This document shows, piece by piece, positions 46,101 to 53,484 of a stretch of DNA of 64,000 nucleotides. The position numbers and the translations under genes are program-made. A model generated the notes under the pieces. It was not told the origin of the DNA. It searched no databases and saw only the letters and a program-made list of their open reading frames with translations. How positions within the stretch are numbered: position 1 is the first letter of the stretch; every line of letters starts with the position of its first letter. This stretch comes from Clostridium sp. (GTDB lineage: Bacteria; Bacteroidota; Bacteroidia; Bacteroidales; Bacteroidaceae): the NCBI GenBank assembly GCA_023663705.1, contig JAMPGY010000010.1:18076-82075 (forward strand), in the 5' to 3' direction.

Positions 46101-47172
46101 GCGGATAGATACAAATGTCGTCGTTTCCTGCAGCGGCCACCAACACGGCCTTCTGATAAGCTTTGGCCAGCGCCTGCTCCTCGGCCATGGAATAAGCATA
46201 GCCGCCAAAGGACATGCTGATGACATCCGCCCCCTGCGCTACGGCGTAGTCGATACCCTTGATGATGGTGGCCACGTCGCCCACGCCGTCGCTTTGCATC
46301 ACCGTTACCGGCAGGATGCGGGCCTCGGGGTTGGCACCGGTGATGCCGATGCCGTTGTTGCCCGATGCGGCGGCTATGCCGGCGCAGTGTGTGCCGTGGC
46401 CGTTGTTGTCGCGCATGCGGGGCGACTGGTTGACAAAGTCCCATCCGTTCACGTCGTCGGTGAATCCGTTGCCGTCATCGTCACTCCCGTCTGCTCCATA
46501 CATCTCGGCATAGTTGACGTAGATGTTGTCCTTCAGGTCGGGGTGCTCCGTGTCCACGCCCGTGTCGAGTATGGCGATGACGGGGTTGCTGTTGCCCGTC
46601 ACGGGTATCTTCCACAGTTTGTCCAGTCCGATGGCCGGAATGCCCCATTGTTGGGCATACATAGGCTCTTTCTCGTAGTCGCACGTGCGCACGATATAGT
46701 TGGGCTCGGCATATTCCACTTCCGGCAGGGCGGAAAGCTGTTCCACGGCTTCCTCCACGCTCTTTACCTTCGTCAGATCCATTTTCACTCGGTAGAGGGT
46801 GGATAGGTTTGTGTCTGTCATCGGTTTGCCATTCAAGGCACGCAGCTGTCGTGTGGATACGTTCTTTCCCGTGAGCGGCATCAGGCGTTCCGTCTCCTGT
46901 GCGCCCAGGGCGGCCATCACCTTGTCCACCTCCGAGAGTCCGGAGGACAGGAACTTCTTCTGTGCATTCACGCGGATGCTGGTGCGTGCCGACTCGCGGA
47001 ACTTCACGATGACCTCCCCGGGCCGGTAGTCATGACTGACAAAGCGCGGGTTGGGCGTGGTGTTCACGTCGTAATAGTCCGATTGCGGACACTGGGATGC
47101 GGCCGCCGCGTCTGGAAGTAACAATGAACCGAAAATGACGGTTGCCTTTGTCAACTGCTGTAATACTTTCAT
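43129..47172 (-). CDS. large S8 subtilase with dockerin-like module and T9SS sorting domain
   Basis: A 1347-residue secreted protease. Order of parts: signal peptide; an inhibitor-I9-like propeptide (about 50-165, ending EVEYAEPNYIV); a catalytic domain with Asp203 (AILDTGVDTEHPDL), His259 (NNGHGTHCAG) and Ser439 (LNGTSMACPLAAG); a beta-rich region; a right-handed beta-helix-like segment (about 625-815, VTLTILPGTVVKF and following), most of it encoded by very AT-rich DNA; a fibronectin-III-like domain (about 985-1080); a two-segment dockerin-like module at about 1083-1144 (KGDANGSMGVDVADVV and ADVNSDTDINILDVV); a short cohesin-like domain with IILSDTKGANI; and a C-terminal domain with VYPNPFDTEV, a clear T9SS type A mark. 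It heads an operon with the cohesin-like gene, behind a long structured leader. Confidence 0.9.
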   Translation of the reverse strand: MKVLQQLTKATVIFGSLLLPDAAAASQCPQSDYYDVNTTPNPRFVSHDYRPGEVIVKFRESARTSIRVNAQKKFLSSGLSEVDKVMAALGAQETERLMPLTGKNVSTRQLRALNGKPMTDTNLSTLYRVKMDLTKVKSVEEAVEQLSALPEVEYAEPNYIVRTCDYEKEPMYAQQWGIPAIGLDKLWKIPVTGNSNPVIAILDTGVDTEHPDLKDNIYVNYAEMYGADGSDDDGNGFTDDVNGWDFVNQSPRMRDNNGHGTHCAGIAAASGNNGIGITGANPEARILPVTVMQSDGVGDVATIIKGIDYAVAQGADVISMSFGGYAYSMAEEQALAKAYQKAVLVAAAGNDDICIYPHRCEMNNKNGNTMFPAGFTFVLGVQATDRDGSKASFSNFDEDGPLTSTFGEEKLYNYELSAPGTNILSTYPGGRYKTLNGTSMACPLAAGAISRLMSAKEYASKELLFGDLIASANGNMDVWSAYNIKDSDRKPSLSLITYTLNDKSEGDGDGRADAGELIELYPVLKNAWGNAENIVLELSLDEMEDPTVVEFIDNKVSFGSALSSYGKATSENPLRFRINKDCVDGRHIRLQLSATCDNMAEPLQKEIVLSVENGVELGGVLREDMTLVPDVHYIVTSTLGVPDGVTLTILPGTVVKFKDGTGIQIAETGHLVANGAPKNLITFTKTDMGTGTINDFSRAIYIDNSQYVCDTVSYCSFEDLAAELHMFNYIKMENCVLNNIRTPNICISDATCTNIFNCLIKYNLHPGSLYYKCNFINNNFVEISNTFNIKACNSFSNMREYKPYSIGSSMYLSPSIIHMEEPSYLGSSRIDIVQPTVWDIKYPGYNTFAEIDLSNMLTRPVAEAHGIVWKVVVNGYDAQDEYEMLPPLGVGRHKFEVYFNRPMNKKVAPTIAMGVRPPYTQTAINAYGSWNEEGTVYTAYLNIMGKDDIDGVNRIYVSGAEDDEFFEIPVENMRFNVNVQAAGAMSTGFEATPGLGKVELQWESPEENFEDMLGYNLYRYTVNADETTSDTLRINETLLDDETFTDYDVTPGTTYCYYYKVQNTGLTENSPSKTVAATPLTSIKGDANGSMGVDVADVVTELAYMTNEDPKPFIFEAADVNSDTDINILDVVGTINIILHPNQTATAGLAATATYTVENGVLYVESPVALGGIQLSIQAASDSEFRPTAALDGFERVIRRMEDGSYLFLAYSMSGRSIEPGRTALLELGNGSIASIILSDTKGANILPINGTVTGIGSIEAMQMRSVYPNPFDTEVTVAYAIGTEGRHRVEFIISDLSGRRIDTGRTEAEFGEHTWTWRPAGIPNGIYLLGMYVDGKLMQTEKLIKQ

Positions 47173-47202
47173 GGCATGTATGAATTAAAAATGAAATGTC
47201 CG

Positions 47203-47523
47203 GGTATGAAAAAAGCGTGAACCTATTGTTACTCGTTCCACTGTGTGAGGCTCTAGCATTGCCCAATCCGTCGAAACGAGCAACGCAGAAGCCCACGCCG
47301 ATATATACGATACACCTATAGCCCGGCGCCGGTGGCGTAGGCTTAAGGGTAAGATACATACCCATGAGCATCTACCGTTGCTTTGCTTTTGACGGATTTT
47401 CGGGAAACTGCTAGATTTCACTCAGTCAAGAACAAAGCGCTTGTAAACGCTTTCCCATTTGTTTTCAAACATCCCGCTTCCCGATGCCTGTTGTCGGTCA
47501 TCATTCGGCGTGAGTTTATGCTG
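47203..47523 (-). promoter_or_regulatory. long structured 5' leader of the subtilase operon, candidate attenuator or riboswitch-like RNA
   Basis: From the -7 box to the ATG is about 350 nt without a convincing gene. Read as RNA on the minus strand it has: a hairpin 47434-47453 (AAAGCG/CGCTTT); a hairpin 47347-47363 (GGGTA/TACCC); an 11-bp stem 47332-47344 region with 47289-47299 (AAGCCTACGCC/GGCGTGGGCTT, one G-U); and a 12-bp stem pairing 47273-47284 with 47228-47239 (GTTGCTCGTTTC/GGAACGAGTAAC, two G-U). The loop of the last stem (47265-47272) is perfectly complementary over 8 nt to 47391-47398, which would form a pseudoknot. TTTTTT follows the last stem at 47209-47214. I do not recognise a known RNA family. 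Confidence 0.6.
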
Positions 47524-47531
47524 CAAAATTA
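47524..47531 (-). promoter_or_regulatory. -7 box of the subtilase-cohesin operon
   Basis: The minus strand reads TAATTTTG, matching TAnnTTTG. A-rich plus-strand sequence lies where the -33 element should be, so the -33 match is poor. Confidence 0.5.
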
Positions 47532-47791
47532 TTGAATATATTTAGGATGAAAAATTAAAAAGGGATTTTTTGTCGTGTGGGATGAAAAAAATCTTGGCCT
47601 TTCTCCGAAACCGTCTCCTTTTTGTGAAGAAAAGCGGATTGTATCCGTTTGTTATAGCAAAGATGAAAAAGTAAAAGTCTTATGGCGCGGTCTGTTCCGT
47701 GCCAAGACGACTAACGATGTGAGACATGGCGGAGGCGGTTTGCTGAAGAGAATGTCGGGTAAATAATATCGCTTCGTTATGAAGAGATGAG
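47532..47791. other. 260-bp AT-rich spacer between the ATPase gene and the subtilase operon
   Basis: No gene I would defend. A 63-codon plus-strand frame (47575-47766) has no family resemblance and atypical composition. The low GC matches the adjacent ATPase gene, suggesting the spacer arrived with it. Confidence 0.4.
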
Positions 47792-49138
47792 TTATTTCAG
47801 GCCGGATAGGTCTATACGATAGAATGCTGGCGCTTCGTTCTTCTTTTCAATAAACATAACCATGTAAATGGGGGCGTATACCAATCGTCCCCTGACCGTC
47901 AGGTTGTCATTACTCAATATATAGGCTTCTGGAATATCGTATTCCTCGCAGTCCATGATGTTTGATAAAGCATGGTGATACATATAGTCTTTGCCCGATT
48001 TCACCTCTATGGGAACAACACTTCCGGACAGTTCGGTTATAAAATCTACTTCACCTTTTTTCTTGTTATTATAGTAATATAAAGAAATATCATGCGCAGC
48101 CAATTCTTGGGCAACTGCATTTTCATATACGGATCCGAAGTTAATGTCCTTGTCCCCTTGTAGGATTCTCATCTGGATGCCTTCTGCATATTGTGCGGCC
48201 AAGAGACCTACGTCGTTTTGGAACAGTTTGAATAGATTGCGCGACCGTGCTAACAGCAATGGAATCTTAGGCTCCTCTACATTATAAACCGGCAGAGCAA
48301 CTCCGGCATTGGCCAGCCAAATAAAGCTATTTTGGAAACGTTCAAACTTTGCGTTTTCGTTGAGTCGTTTTAAAATAAAGCGTTTGTTTTTGGCATTTAG
48401 TTCAGGAGGAATTAAGTCGAAAATATCTTCAATATATAATTTGTTGTCAGGGTCGTATTGGGCAATATCACGCTTGTAAAGGTGCAGGATGTCACGTTGG
48501 GTTGCCATAACCTCTTGTATATTGTTGTTTCTCAGATATTGGCTTACGACCGCGGGCATACCGCCTACAATGAGGTATAGACGGAACAGCTCCAGCATCT
48601 TTTTGTGTATGAAGGTATCAACCGGTTGGCGATTTTCCCACGCTTCTCGTAACGAGGCGATTACATGCTCCCCTACACCTGTACTGGTGATAAATTCTTC
48701 AAAGTCGAGAGGATACATTTCCTTTACTCCCATATAACCGACCGGTTCGGAACGAAGATCTTTTAATCCCACGCCTAATAGTGAACCGCTCAGGATATAG
48801 CGGTATGAGCCATCTTCTATCAAGAATTTGATGGCGCTCACAATATCGGGACACATCTGTACTTCGTCAAAGAATATAAGGGTTTTCCCTTTGATTAATG
48901 GCTTATTGCTTATCGTGGAAAGTCTGAGGAGGATATCATTGCTGTTTCGTGCACCTTTGAATAATTCTGCGGCTTCTGGTGAATTGACGAAATTGATTTC
49001 AATGAAGTTCTCGAATGTTTTTCCAAATTGGCGTATCGAATATGTTTTGCCCACTTGTCGTGCTCCCGCAATGAGTAAAGCATTACGGGTGTTTTGATAA
49101 AACTCTTGTATATATTTGTCTATCTTTCGTTTAATCAT
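47792..49138 (-). CDS. AAA family ATPase with DUF4143 C-terminal domain
   Basis: A 448-residue P-loop ATPase of the type abundant in gut Bacteroidetes. Walker A is LLIAGARQVGKTYSIRQF (residues 21-38), Walker B is TLIFFDEVQMCPDI (about 86-99), and sensor-like YILSGSLLGVGLKDL follows. The C-terminal DUF4143 part has GSVYENAVAQELAAHDISLYYY and the nuclease-like KKKGEVDFI with VVPIEVKSGKDY, a PD-(D/E)XK pattern. The physiological role of this family is not established. The gene is clearly richer in A+T than its neighbours, which suggests transfer. Its promoter lies in an array of four 16-bp repeats, consistent with autoregulation, though the protein has no obvious helix-turn-helix. Confidence 0.9.
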   Translation of the reverse strand: MIKRKIDKYIQEFYQNTRNALLIAGARQVGKTYSIRQFGKTFENFIEINFVNSPEAAELFKGARNSNDILLRLSTISNKPLIKGKTLIFFDEVQMCPDIVSAIKFLIEDGSYRYILSGSLLGVGLKDLRSEPVGYMGVKEMYPLDFEEFITSTGVGEHVIASLREAWENRQPVDTFIHKKMLELFRLYLIVGGMPAVVSQYLRNNNIQEVMATQRDILHLYKRDIAQYDPDNKLYIEDIFDLIPPELNAKNKRFILKRLNENAKFERFQNSFIWLANAGVALPVYNVEEPKIPLLLARSRNLFKLFQNDVGLLAAQYAEGIQMRILQGDKDINFGSVYENAVAQELAAHDISLYYYNNKKKGEVDFITELSGSVVPIEVKSGKDYMYHHALSNIMDCEEYDIPEAYILSNDNLTVRGRLVYAPIYMVMFIEKKNEAPAFYRIDLSGLK

Positions 49139-49174
49139 ATTGTGACGTGATTAGGAGGAAGCAGAAAAGACTGT

Positions 49175-49287
49175 TTTGCCGCTTTTCCAATGCAAATATA
49201 AGCGATTTTGCCGTTTTTCCAACGTAAAATCGCTTATATTTGCCGTTTTTCCAAGGTGAAAACACCTGCTTTTTGCCGCTTTTCCAA
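49175..49287. repeat. four-copy 16-bp iteron-like array in the ATPase promoter
   Basis: TTTGCCGCTTTTCCAA (49175), TTTGCCGTTTTTCCAA (49207), TTTGCCGTTTTTCCAA (49239) and TTTGCCGCTTTTCCAA (49272) are all on the plus strand, with starts 32, 32 and 33 bp apart. The only variation is C/T at position 8: the outer copies are identical, as are the inner ones. Between copies 1 and 3 lies a perfect 15-bp inverted repeat, AATATAAGCGATTTT (49195-49209) and AAAATCGCTTATATT (49226-49240). AGGTG/CACCT (49254-49267) forms another small hairpin. Confidence 0.9.
49193..49222 (-). promoter_or_regulatory. promoter of the DUF4143 ATPase gene, inside the repeat array
   Basis: On the minus strand TTG (49220-49222), 19 bp, then TATATTTG (49193-49200). 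The -33 element is part of array copy 2 and copy 1 lies just after the -7 box, so a protein bound to the array should block or modulate this promoter. Confidence 0.7.
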
Positions 49288-49322
49288 TATTAACGGGCGT
49301 TCTATACCCCGGAACGAGGCGT

Positions 49323-50180
49323 TTAGGCCGCCATCTGCAGCGTGTAGATGTAGATGAGGGCGGCGGGGATGGCCAGCAGAGAACTGTCGAAACGGTCCAG
49401 CATGCCGCCGTGGCCGGGCAGGATGTTGCCGCTGTCCTTGATGCCCAGTTTGCGCTTGATGAGGCTCTCCACCAGATCGCCCCATGTGCCGAATACCACC
49501 ACGGTGAGGGCCAGGCCTGCCCATTCGATGCGGCCGAGGGAGACGGTATCGAACGTGGCGAGCAGCTGAGACAGGGCTATCGCCGTGATGCCTCCGCCCA
49601 CGGAACCCTCCCACGATTTGTTGGGCGAGATGCGGGGAAACAGTTTGCGCTTGCCCAGCAGCGAGCCGAAACAATAGGCACCGGTGTCGCTGGCCCACAG
49701 GAAAAAGAACACCGACAGCGGGATGAGGTAGCGGTATTCCACGCCCAGCGAGGAGTGATCCGCACGCTGGAAGGCCAAGGCGTTGAGTACGGCAAAGGGC
49801 AGAGCTACGTACAGCTGGCTCATCATGGTATAAGCCCAGTTGCCCAGCGGCGACGGGCGGTTGAGGTACAACTCGCTCACCAGCAGATAGAGCAGCGTGA
49901 GCAGATAGGGGATAAAGATGCCTCCGCCCACCATACCGCCCATATAGGCCCAGAAAGCCAGAAACAGGTAGAGGCCGGCTACGGCGCAGATAAACGTGTT
50001 GGGCTGGATGCCGTCCTGTGCGCGCACAATCTGGCAGAACTCACGCACGCTGAGCAGGGTGACCAGACCGAAGAACAGGGCAAACGTCAGCGGACCGTAG
50101 TAGAAGGAGCCGATAACGGCTGCCGTGAATACAATGCCTGTGGCAGTGCGGGTAAACAGGTTCTGAATCTTAGGACTCAT
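49323..50180 (-). CDS. cdsA: phosphatidate cytidylyltransferase
   Basis: Makes CDP-diacylglycerol from phosphatidic acid and CTP, the precursor for PssA and phosphatidylglycerol synthesis. The 285-residue integral membrane protein has many hydrophobic segments from residue 15 on and the CDP-diglyceride synthetase signature near its end: DTGAYCFGSLLGKRKLFPRIS and SPNKSWEGSVGGG, then IKDSGNILPGHGGMLDRFDS. It follows ftsH by 75 bp on the same strand and probably belongs to the rsfS-ftsH-cdsA transcript. Confidence 0.95.
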   Translation of the reverse strand: MSPKIQNLFTRTATGIVFTAAVIGSFYYGPLTFALFFGLVTLLSVREFCQIVRAQDGIQPNTFICAVAGLYLFLAFWAYMGGMVGGGIFIPYLLTLLYLLVSELYLNRPSPLGNWAYTMMSQLYVALPFAVLNALAFQRADHSSLGVEYRYLIPLSVFFFLWASDTGAYCFGSLLGKRKLFPRISPNKSWEGSVGGGITAIALSQLLATFDTVSLGRIEWAGLALTVVVFGTWGDLVESLIKRKLGIKDSGNILPGHGGMLDRFDSSLLAIPAALIYIYTLQMAA

Positions 50181-50255
50181 GATAGATAGGTTGTATGTCT
50201 GTAAATAAGGTTTGCCCGAGACGAAGTAGCCTTCGTCTCGGGCAATGTCTGTGGG

Positions 50256-52259
50256 TTATGCTTTGTCTGACTTGTCGTAGTCGAAGGGCAGTGTGCCCTG
50301 GGTCGGACTTGTCTCTGCGGATGTCTCTTTGCCATCGGATGCATCGGCCTCTTGTCCGGCATTGAGCAACTCTTCCGTGCGGCTGGTCCAAGGGCGCTTG
50401 CCGAAGATCTTTTCCACGTCTTCGGCAAAGATGACCTCACGATCCACCAGCACCTGTGCCAGGCGCGCATGGCCTTCGCTGTGCTGGCTCAGCAGGGCCT
50501 TGGCACGTGCATATTGCTCGTTGATCATCCGCTTCACCTCCTCGTCAATCAGTTGGGCCGTATTGTCGGAGTAAGGCTTGTTGAACGAGTACTCGTCGTT
50601 GTTGTAGTAGCAGATGTTAGGCAACCTGTCACTCATGCCCATATAGGCGATCATGCCGTAGGCCTGCTTGGTGACACGCTCCAGGTCGTTGAGAGCGCCG
50701 GAGGAGATATGGCCGGTGAACAATTCCTCGGCTGCCCGTCCGCCCAATGTGGCGCACATTTCATCGAGCATCTGTTCCTTGGTGTTTATCTGACGCTCTT
50801 CGGGCAGATACCAGGCGGCGCCGAGTGCCCGTCCGCGCGGCACGATGGTCACTTTGATCAGCGGGTTGGCGTAGCGCAGGAACCAGGATATGGTGGCGTG
50901 TCCGGCCTCGTGGATGGCTATGGTCTTCTTCTCGTCGTTGGTCATCACCTTGGTTTTCTTCTCCAGTCCGCCGATGATGCGGTCCACGGCGCTCAGGAAG
51001 TCCTCCTTGCTCACGGCCTTTTTGTCGTGGCGCGCGGCTATCAGAGCGGCCTCGTTGCACACATTGGCGATGTCGGCACCCGAGAAACCGGGGGTCTGGC
51101 GGGCCAGCAGGTCGATGTCCACGCTGTCGTCCGTTTTCACCGGAGCCAGATGGACCTTGAACACCTCCTTGCGTTCCTTCAGATCGGGCAGGTCCACGTG
51201 GATCTGCCGGTCGAAGCGTCCGGCCCGGAGCAGGGCTTTGTCCAGAATGTCCACACGGTTGGTGGCAGCCAGGATAATCACGCCGCTGTTGGTTCCGAAT
51301 CCGTCCATCTCGGTCAGCAACTGGTTCAGGGTGTTCTCGCGTTCGTCGTTGCCTCCCATGGCGGGATTCTTTCCGCGTGCACGTCCCACGGCGTCTATCT
51401 CGTCGATAAAGATGATGCAGGGAGACTTCTCCTTGGCCTGACGGAACAAATCTCTCACGCGGCTGGCACCTACGCCCACGAACATCTCCACAAAGTCGGA
51501 ACCCGACATGGAGAAGAACGGCACATCGGCCTCTCCGGCCACGGCTTTGGCCAACAGGGTCTTACCGGTTCCCGGAGGGCCCACGAGCAACGCTCCTTTG
51601 GGTATCTTTCCGCCCAGCTCCGTATATTTGGCGGGATTCTTCAGAAACTCCACAATCTCCTGCACTTCCTGCTTGGCACTGGCCTGTCCGGCCACGTCCT
51701 TGAAGGTGATCTTCGTGCCCTCGCCCTTCTCCACCAGTTTGGCTTTACTCTTGCCCACGCTGAACACGTTGCCCGCTCCGGGGGCTCCGCCGCTCATGCG
51801 GCGCATGATGAAGAACCACAGCGCGAAGATGAAAATCAGAGGGGCAAAGTTCCATAGCAGGTTGCTGTACATGTCGTTGCTGCGCTCATATTTCACTTCA
51901 CCGCTGAATGTGCCGTCGGCCTGACGGGCTTCGATGAAATCCTCCAGTTTATCGTTGGAGGGATACTCCACCTTCACGTAAGGGTTGGTGCCGGTCTGCT
52001 TGCTGTTGGTGCCGAACACATCCTGGATGTGCTCTCCCTTCACATACATGGAGAGTGTGCCGTCGTCCTTTTGGGCGACGATCTTGCTGGCATATCCCCG
52101 GCTCACGTATTCCTTGAATGCTGTGTAGGACACCGATCGCGAGGCGCTGCTCCCGTCTCCCTTGAAGTACAGGTACATCAGCACGGCTATGATGATGATA
52201 TAGACCCACGTAAAACTGAATCGGGGCAAATTGTTCTTGTTCTCTTTCTTATTGTTCAT
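50256..52259 (-). CDS. ftsH: ATP-dependent zinc metalloprotease FtsH
   Basis: Membrane-anchored AAA+ protease that degrades misfolded membrane and some regulatory proteins. The 667-residue protein has an N-terminal membrane segment (about 13-30), a periplasmic domain (to about 125), a second membrane segment ([19 protein letters not shown]), AAA+ motifs [32 protein letters not shown] and [20 protein letters not shown], and the zinc site [14 protein letters not shown]. The C-terminal tail (about 640-667) is acidic and Ser/Thr-rich. It lies 22 bp after rsfS and 75 bp before cdsA. Confidence 0.97.
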   Translation of the reverse strand: MNNKKENKNNLPRFSFTWVYIIIIAVLMYLYFKGDGSSASRSVSYTAFKEYVSRGYASKIVAQKDDGTLSMYVKGEHIQDVFGTNSKQTGTNPYVKVEYPSNDKLEDFIEARQADGTFSGEVKYERSNDMYSNLLWNFAPLIFIFALWFFIMRRMSGGAPGAGNVFSVGKSKAKLVEKGEGTKITFKDVAGQASAKQEVQEIVEFLKNPAKYTELGGKIPKGALLVGPPGTGKTLLAKAVAGEADVPFFSMSGSDFVEMFVGVGASRVRDLFRQAKEKSPCIIFIDEIDAVGRARGKNPAMGGNDERENTLNQLLTEMDGFGTNSGVIILAATNRVDILDKALLRAGRFDRQIHVDLPDLKERKEVFKVHLAPVKTDDSVDIDLLARQTPGFSGADIANVCNEAALIAARHDKKAVSKEDFLSAVDRIIGGLEKKTKVMTNDEKKTIAIHEAGHATISWFLRYANPLIKVTIVPRGRALGAAWYLPEERQINTKEQMLDEMCATLGGRAAEELFTGHISSGALNDLERVTKQAYGMIAYMGMSDRLPNICYYNNDEYSFNKPYSDNTAQLIDEEVKRMINEQYARAKALLSQHSEGHARLAQVLVDREVIFAEDVEKIFGKRPWTSRTEELLNAGQEADASDGKETSAETSPTQGTLPFDYDKSDKA

Positions 52260-52281
52260 GTGTCGAATTTAGTCGTTTCTG

Positions 52282-52641
52282 TCAGTCGATGTCCGGGATG
52301 TAGGTCAGTTTGGCGTCGGCCCACAGATGCTCCAGGTCGTAAAAGTCGTGTGGCTCGGGCAGGAAGATATGCACGATGACATCGCTGTAGTCCATGGCCA
52401 CCCATTGGGCGTTGCGCAACCCGTCCACTGCCGTCGGTTTGGCATGCGCCATGGTGCGTGCGAATTCGCCCACCGACTCGGTGATGGCTTCCACTTGCGC
52501 CGGGGAATTTCCTTGGCAGATAATCAGATGGTTGGCTATCGTGTCCTCGATGTGTGTGAGGTCGGCCACAACGATGTCGTGCCCCTTTTTCTCCTGTATT
52601 CCTTTTATGATGGTTTTGACTAATAACTGAGTTGTATCCAT
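52282..52641 (-). CDS. rsfS: ribosome silencing factor RsfS
   Basis: Binds ribosomal protein L14 and blocks subunit joining during starvation. The 119-residue protein has KGHDIVVADLTHIEDTIANH, HLIICQGNSPAQVEAI and GLRNAQWVAMDYSDVIVHIF, typical of the RsfS/Iojap family. ATG 52641 (MDTTQLLVKTIIKG) is used; in-frame codons upstream (to 52719) overlap the promoter. It is the first gene of the rsfS-ftsH-cdsA cluster. Confidence 0.93.
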   Translation of the reverse strand: MDTTQLLVKTIIKGIQEKKGHDIVVADLTHIEDTIANHLIICQGNSPAQVEAITESVGEFARTMAHAKPTAVDGLRNAQWVAMDYSDVIVHIFLPEPHDFYDLEHLWADAKLTYIPDID

Positions 52642-52665
52642 AAAACTTTTACTTGTAAATTGCGG

Positions 52666-52698
52666 CAAAGATACATGATAAAGAAATACTTTGCCAAA
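52666..52698 (-). promoter_or_regulatory. promoter of rsfS-ftsH-cdsA
   Basis: On the minus strand TTTG (52695-52698), 21 bp, TATCTTTG (52666-52673): a full match to the Bacteroidetes consensus, 25 bp upstream of the rsfS ATG. It supports the chosen start. Confidence 0.85.
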
Positions 52699-52798
52699 TA
52701 AAGGGTTCAAAACTTCCATTCTTTTTATCTTTTTAAGAGAAAGGTGCCCTTATGTATTTTTTCTGTTTATAACTAAGGTATCTAATTTCAAAAAACAC

Positions 52799-52806
52799 TA
52801 TCTTTG
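52799..52806 (+). promoter_or_regulatory. -7 box of the purH-mre cluster
   Basis: TATCTTTG, 27 bp before the purH ATG at 52834. The -33 position lacks a TTTG. It lies divergent from the rsfS promoter. Confidence 0.55.
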
Positions 52807-52833
52807 CGCTTCCAAATCAAACATGATAGAAGA

Positions 52834-53427
52834 ATGGCAGATACAAAGAAAATCAAGACCGCGTTGGTTTCGGTCTTCCACAAGGACGGGCTGGATGCCC
52901 TGTTGGCCAAGTTGCACGCCGAGGGCGTGAAATTCCTGTCCACGGGCGGTACGCAGAAGTTTATCGAAGAGTTGGGCTATCCCTGCACGGCAGTGGAGTC
53001 CGTCACCACTTATCCCTCCATTTTAGGCGGACGCGTGAAGACTCTCCACCCGAAGATTTTCGGTGGCATCCTGGGGCGTCGCGGCCTGGCTGAGGACGAG
53101 GCTCAGATGAATCAGTACGAGATACCCGAGATCGACCTTGTGATTGTGGACTTGTATCCTTTTGAGGACACGGTGGCTAGCGGAGCCTGTGAGGCCGACA
53201 TCATCGAGAAGATCGACATAGGCGGCATTTCACTCATCCGCGCCGGAGCCAAAAACTTCAAGGACGTGGTTATCGTGCCGAGCAAGGCCGAGTATCAGCC
53301 TCTGTTGGAATTGCTCGAACGCAACGGAGCACAGACCGAACTGGAGGACCGTCGCTGGTTTGCCACCCGTGCTTTCGGTGTGAGCAGCCACTACGATACG
53401 GCCATTCATGCTTATTTCGAGAAATAG
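52834..53427 (+). CDS. purH: IMP cyclohydrolase (PurH N-terminal domain only)
   Basis: Closes the ring of FAICAR to give IMP, the last step of purine synthesis. The 197-residue protein is the MGS-like cyclohydrolase half of PurH: KTALVSVFHKDGLDALLAKL, FLSTGGTQKFIEELGY, GGRVKTLHPKIFGGIL, DLVIVDLYPFEDTVASG and KIDIGGISLIRAGAKNF are all there. It then ends at HYDTAIHAYFEK with a stop, where bifunctional PurH normally continues for about 300 residues with the AICAR transformylase domain. The next gene, mreB, begins 57 bp later, so the other domain is absent here rather than frameshifted. ATG 52834 (MADTKKIKTAL) fits the family. Confidence 0.92.
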   Translation: MADTKKIKTALVSVFHKDGLDALLAKLHAEGVKFLSTGGTQKFIEELGYPCTAVESVTTYPSILGGRVKTLHPKIFGGILGRRGLAEDEAQMNQYEIPEIDLVIVDLYPFEDTVASGACEADIIEKIDIGGISLIRAGAKNFKDVVIVPSKAEYQPLLELLERNGAQTELEDRRWFATRAFGVSSHYDTAIHAYFEK

Positions 53428-53484
53428 CCGTGTGCGGATAAGCGGATCAGAAGATTACAGCAAATTATAATACGGAAACAGACA

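Noticed and set aside
47030..47371. Minus-strand frame of 113 codons through the subtilase leader (MLMGMYLTLKPTPPAPGY)
   Set aside because: It overlaps the subtilase start in another frame and coincides with strong RNA stems. Structure explains the sequence better than coding, though a short leader peptide cannot be excluded.
47575..47766. 63-codon plus-strand frame between the ATPase and subtilase genes
   Set aside because: No similarity to any family I know and no promoter box; probably chance in an intergenic spacer.
49175..49287. CRISPR-like repeat-spacer array
   Set aside because: Repeats are only 16 bp, spacers about 16 bp and partly complementary to each other, and there are no cas genes nearby. 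Promoter iterons explain it better.
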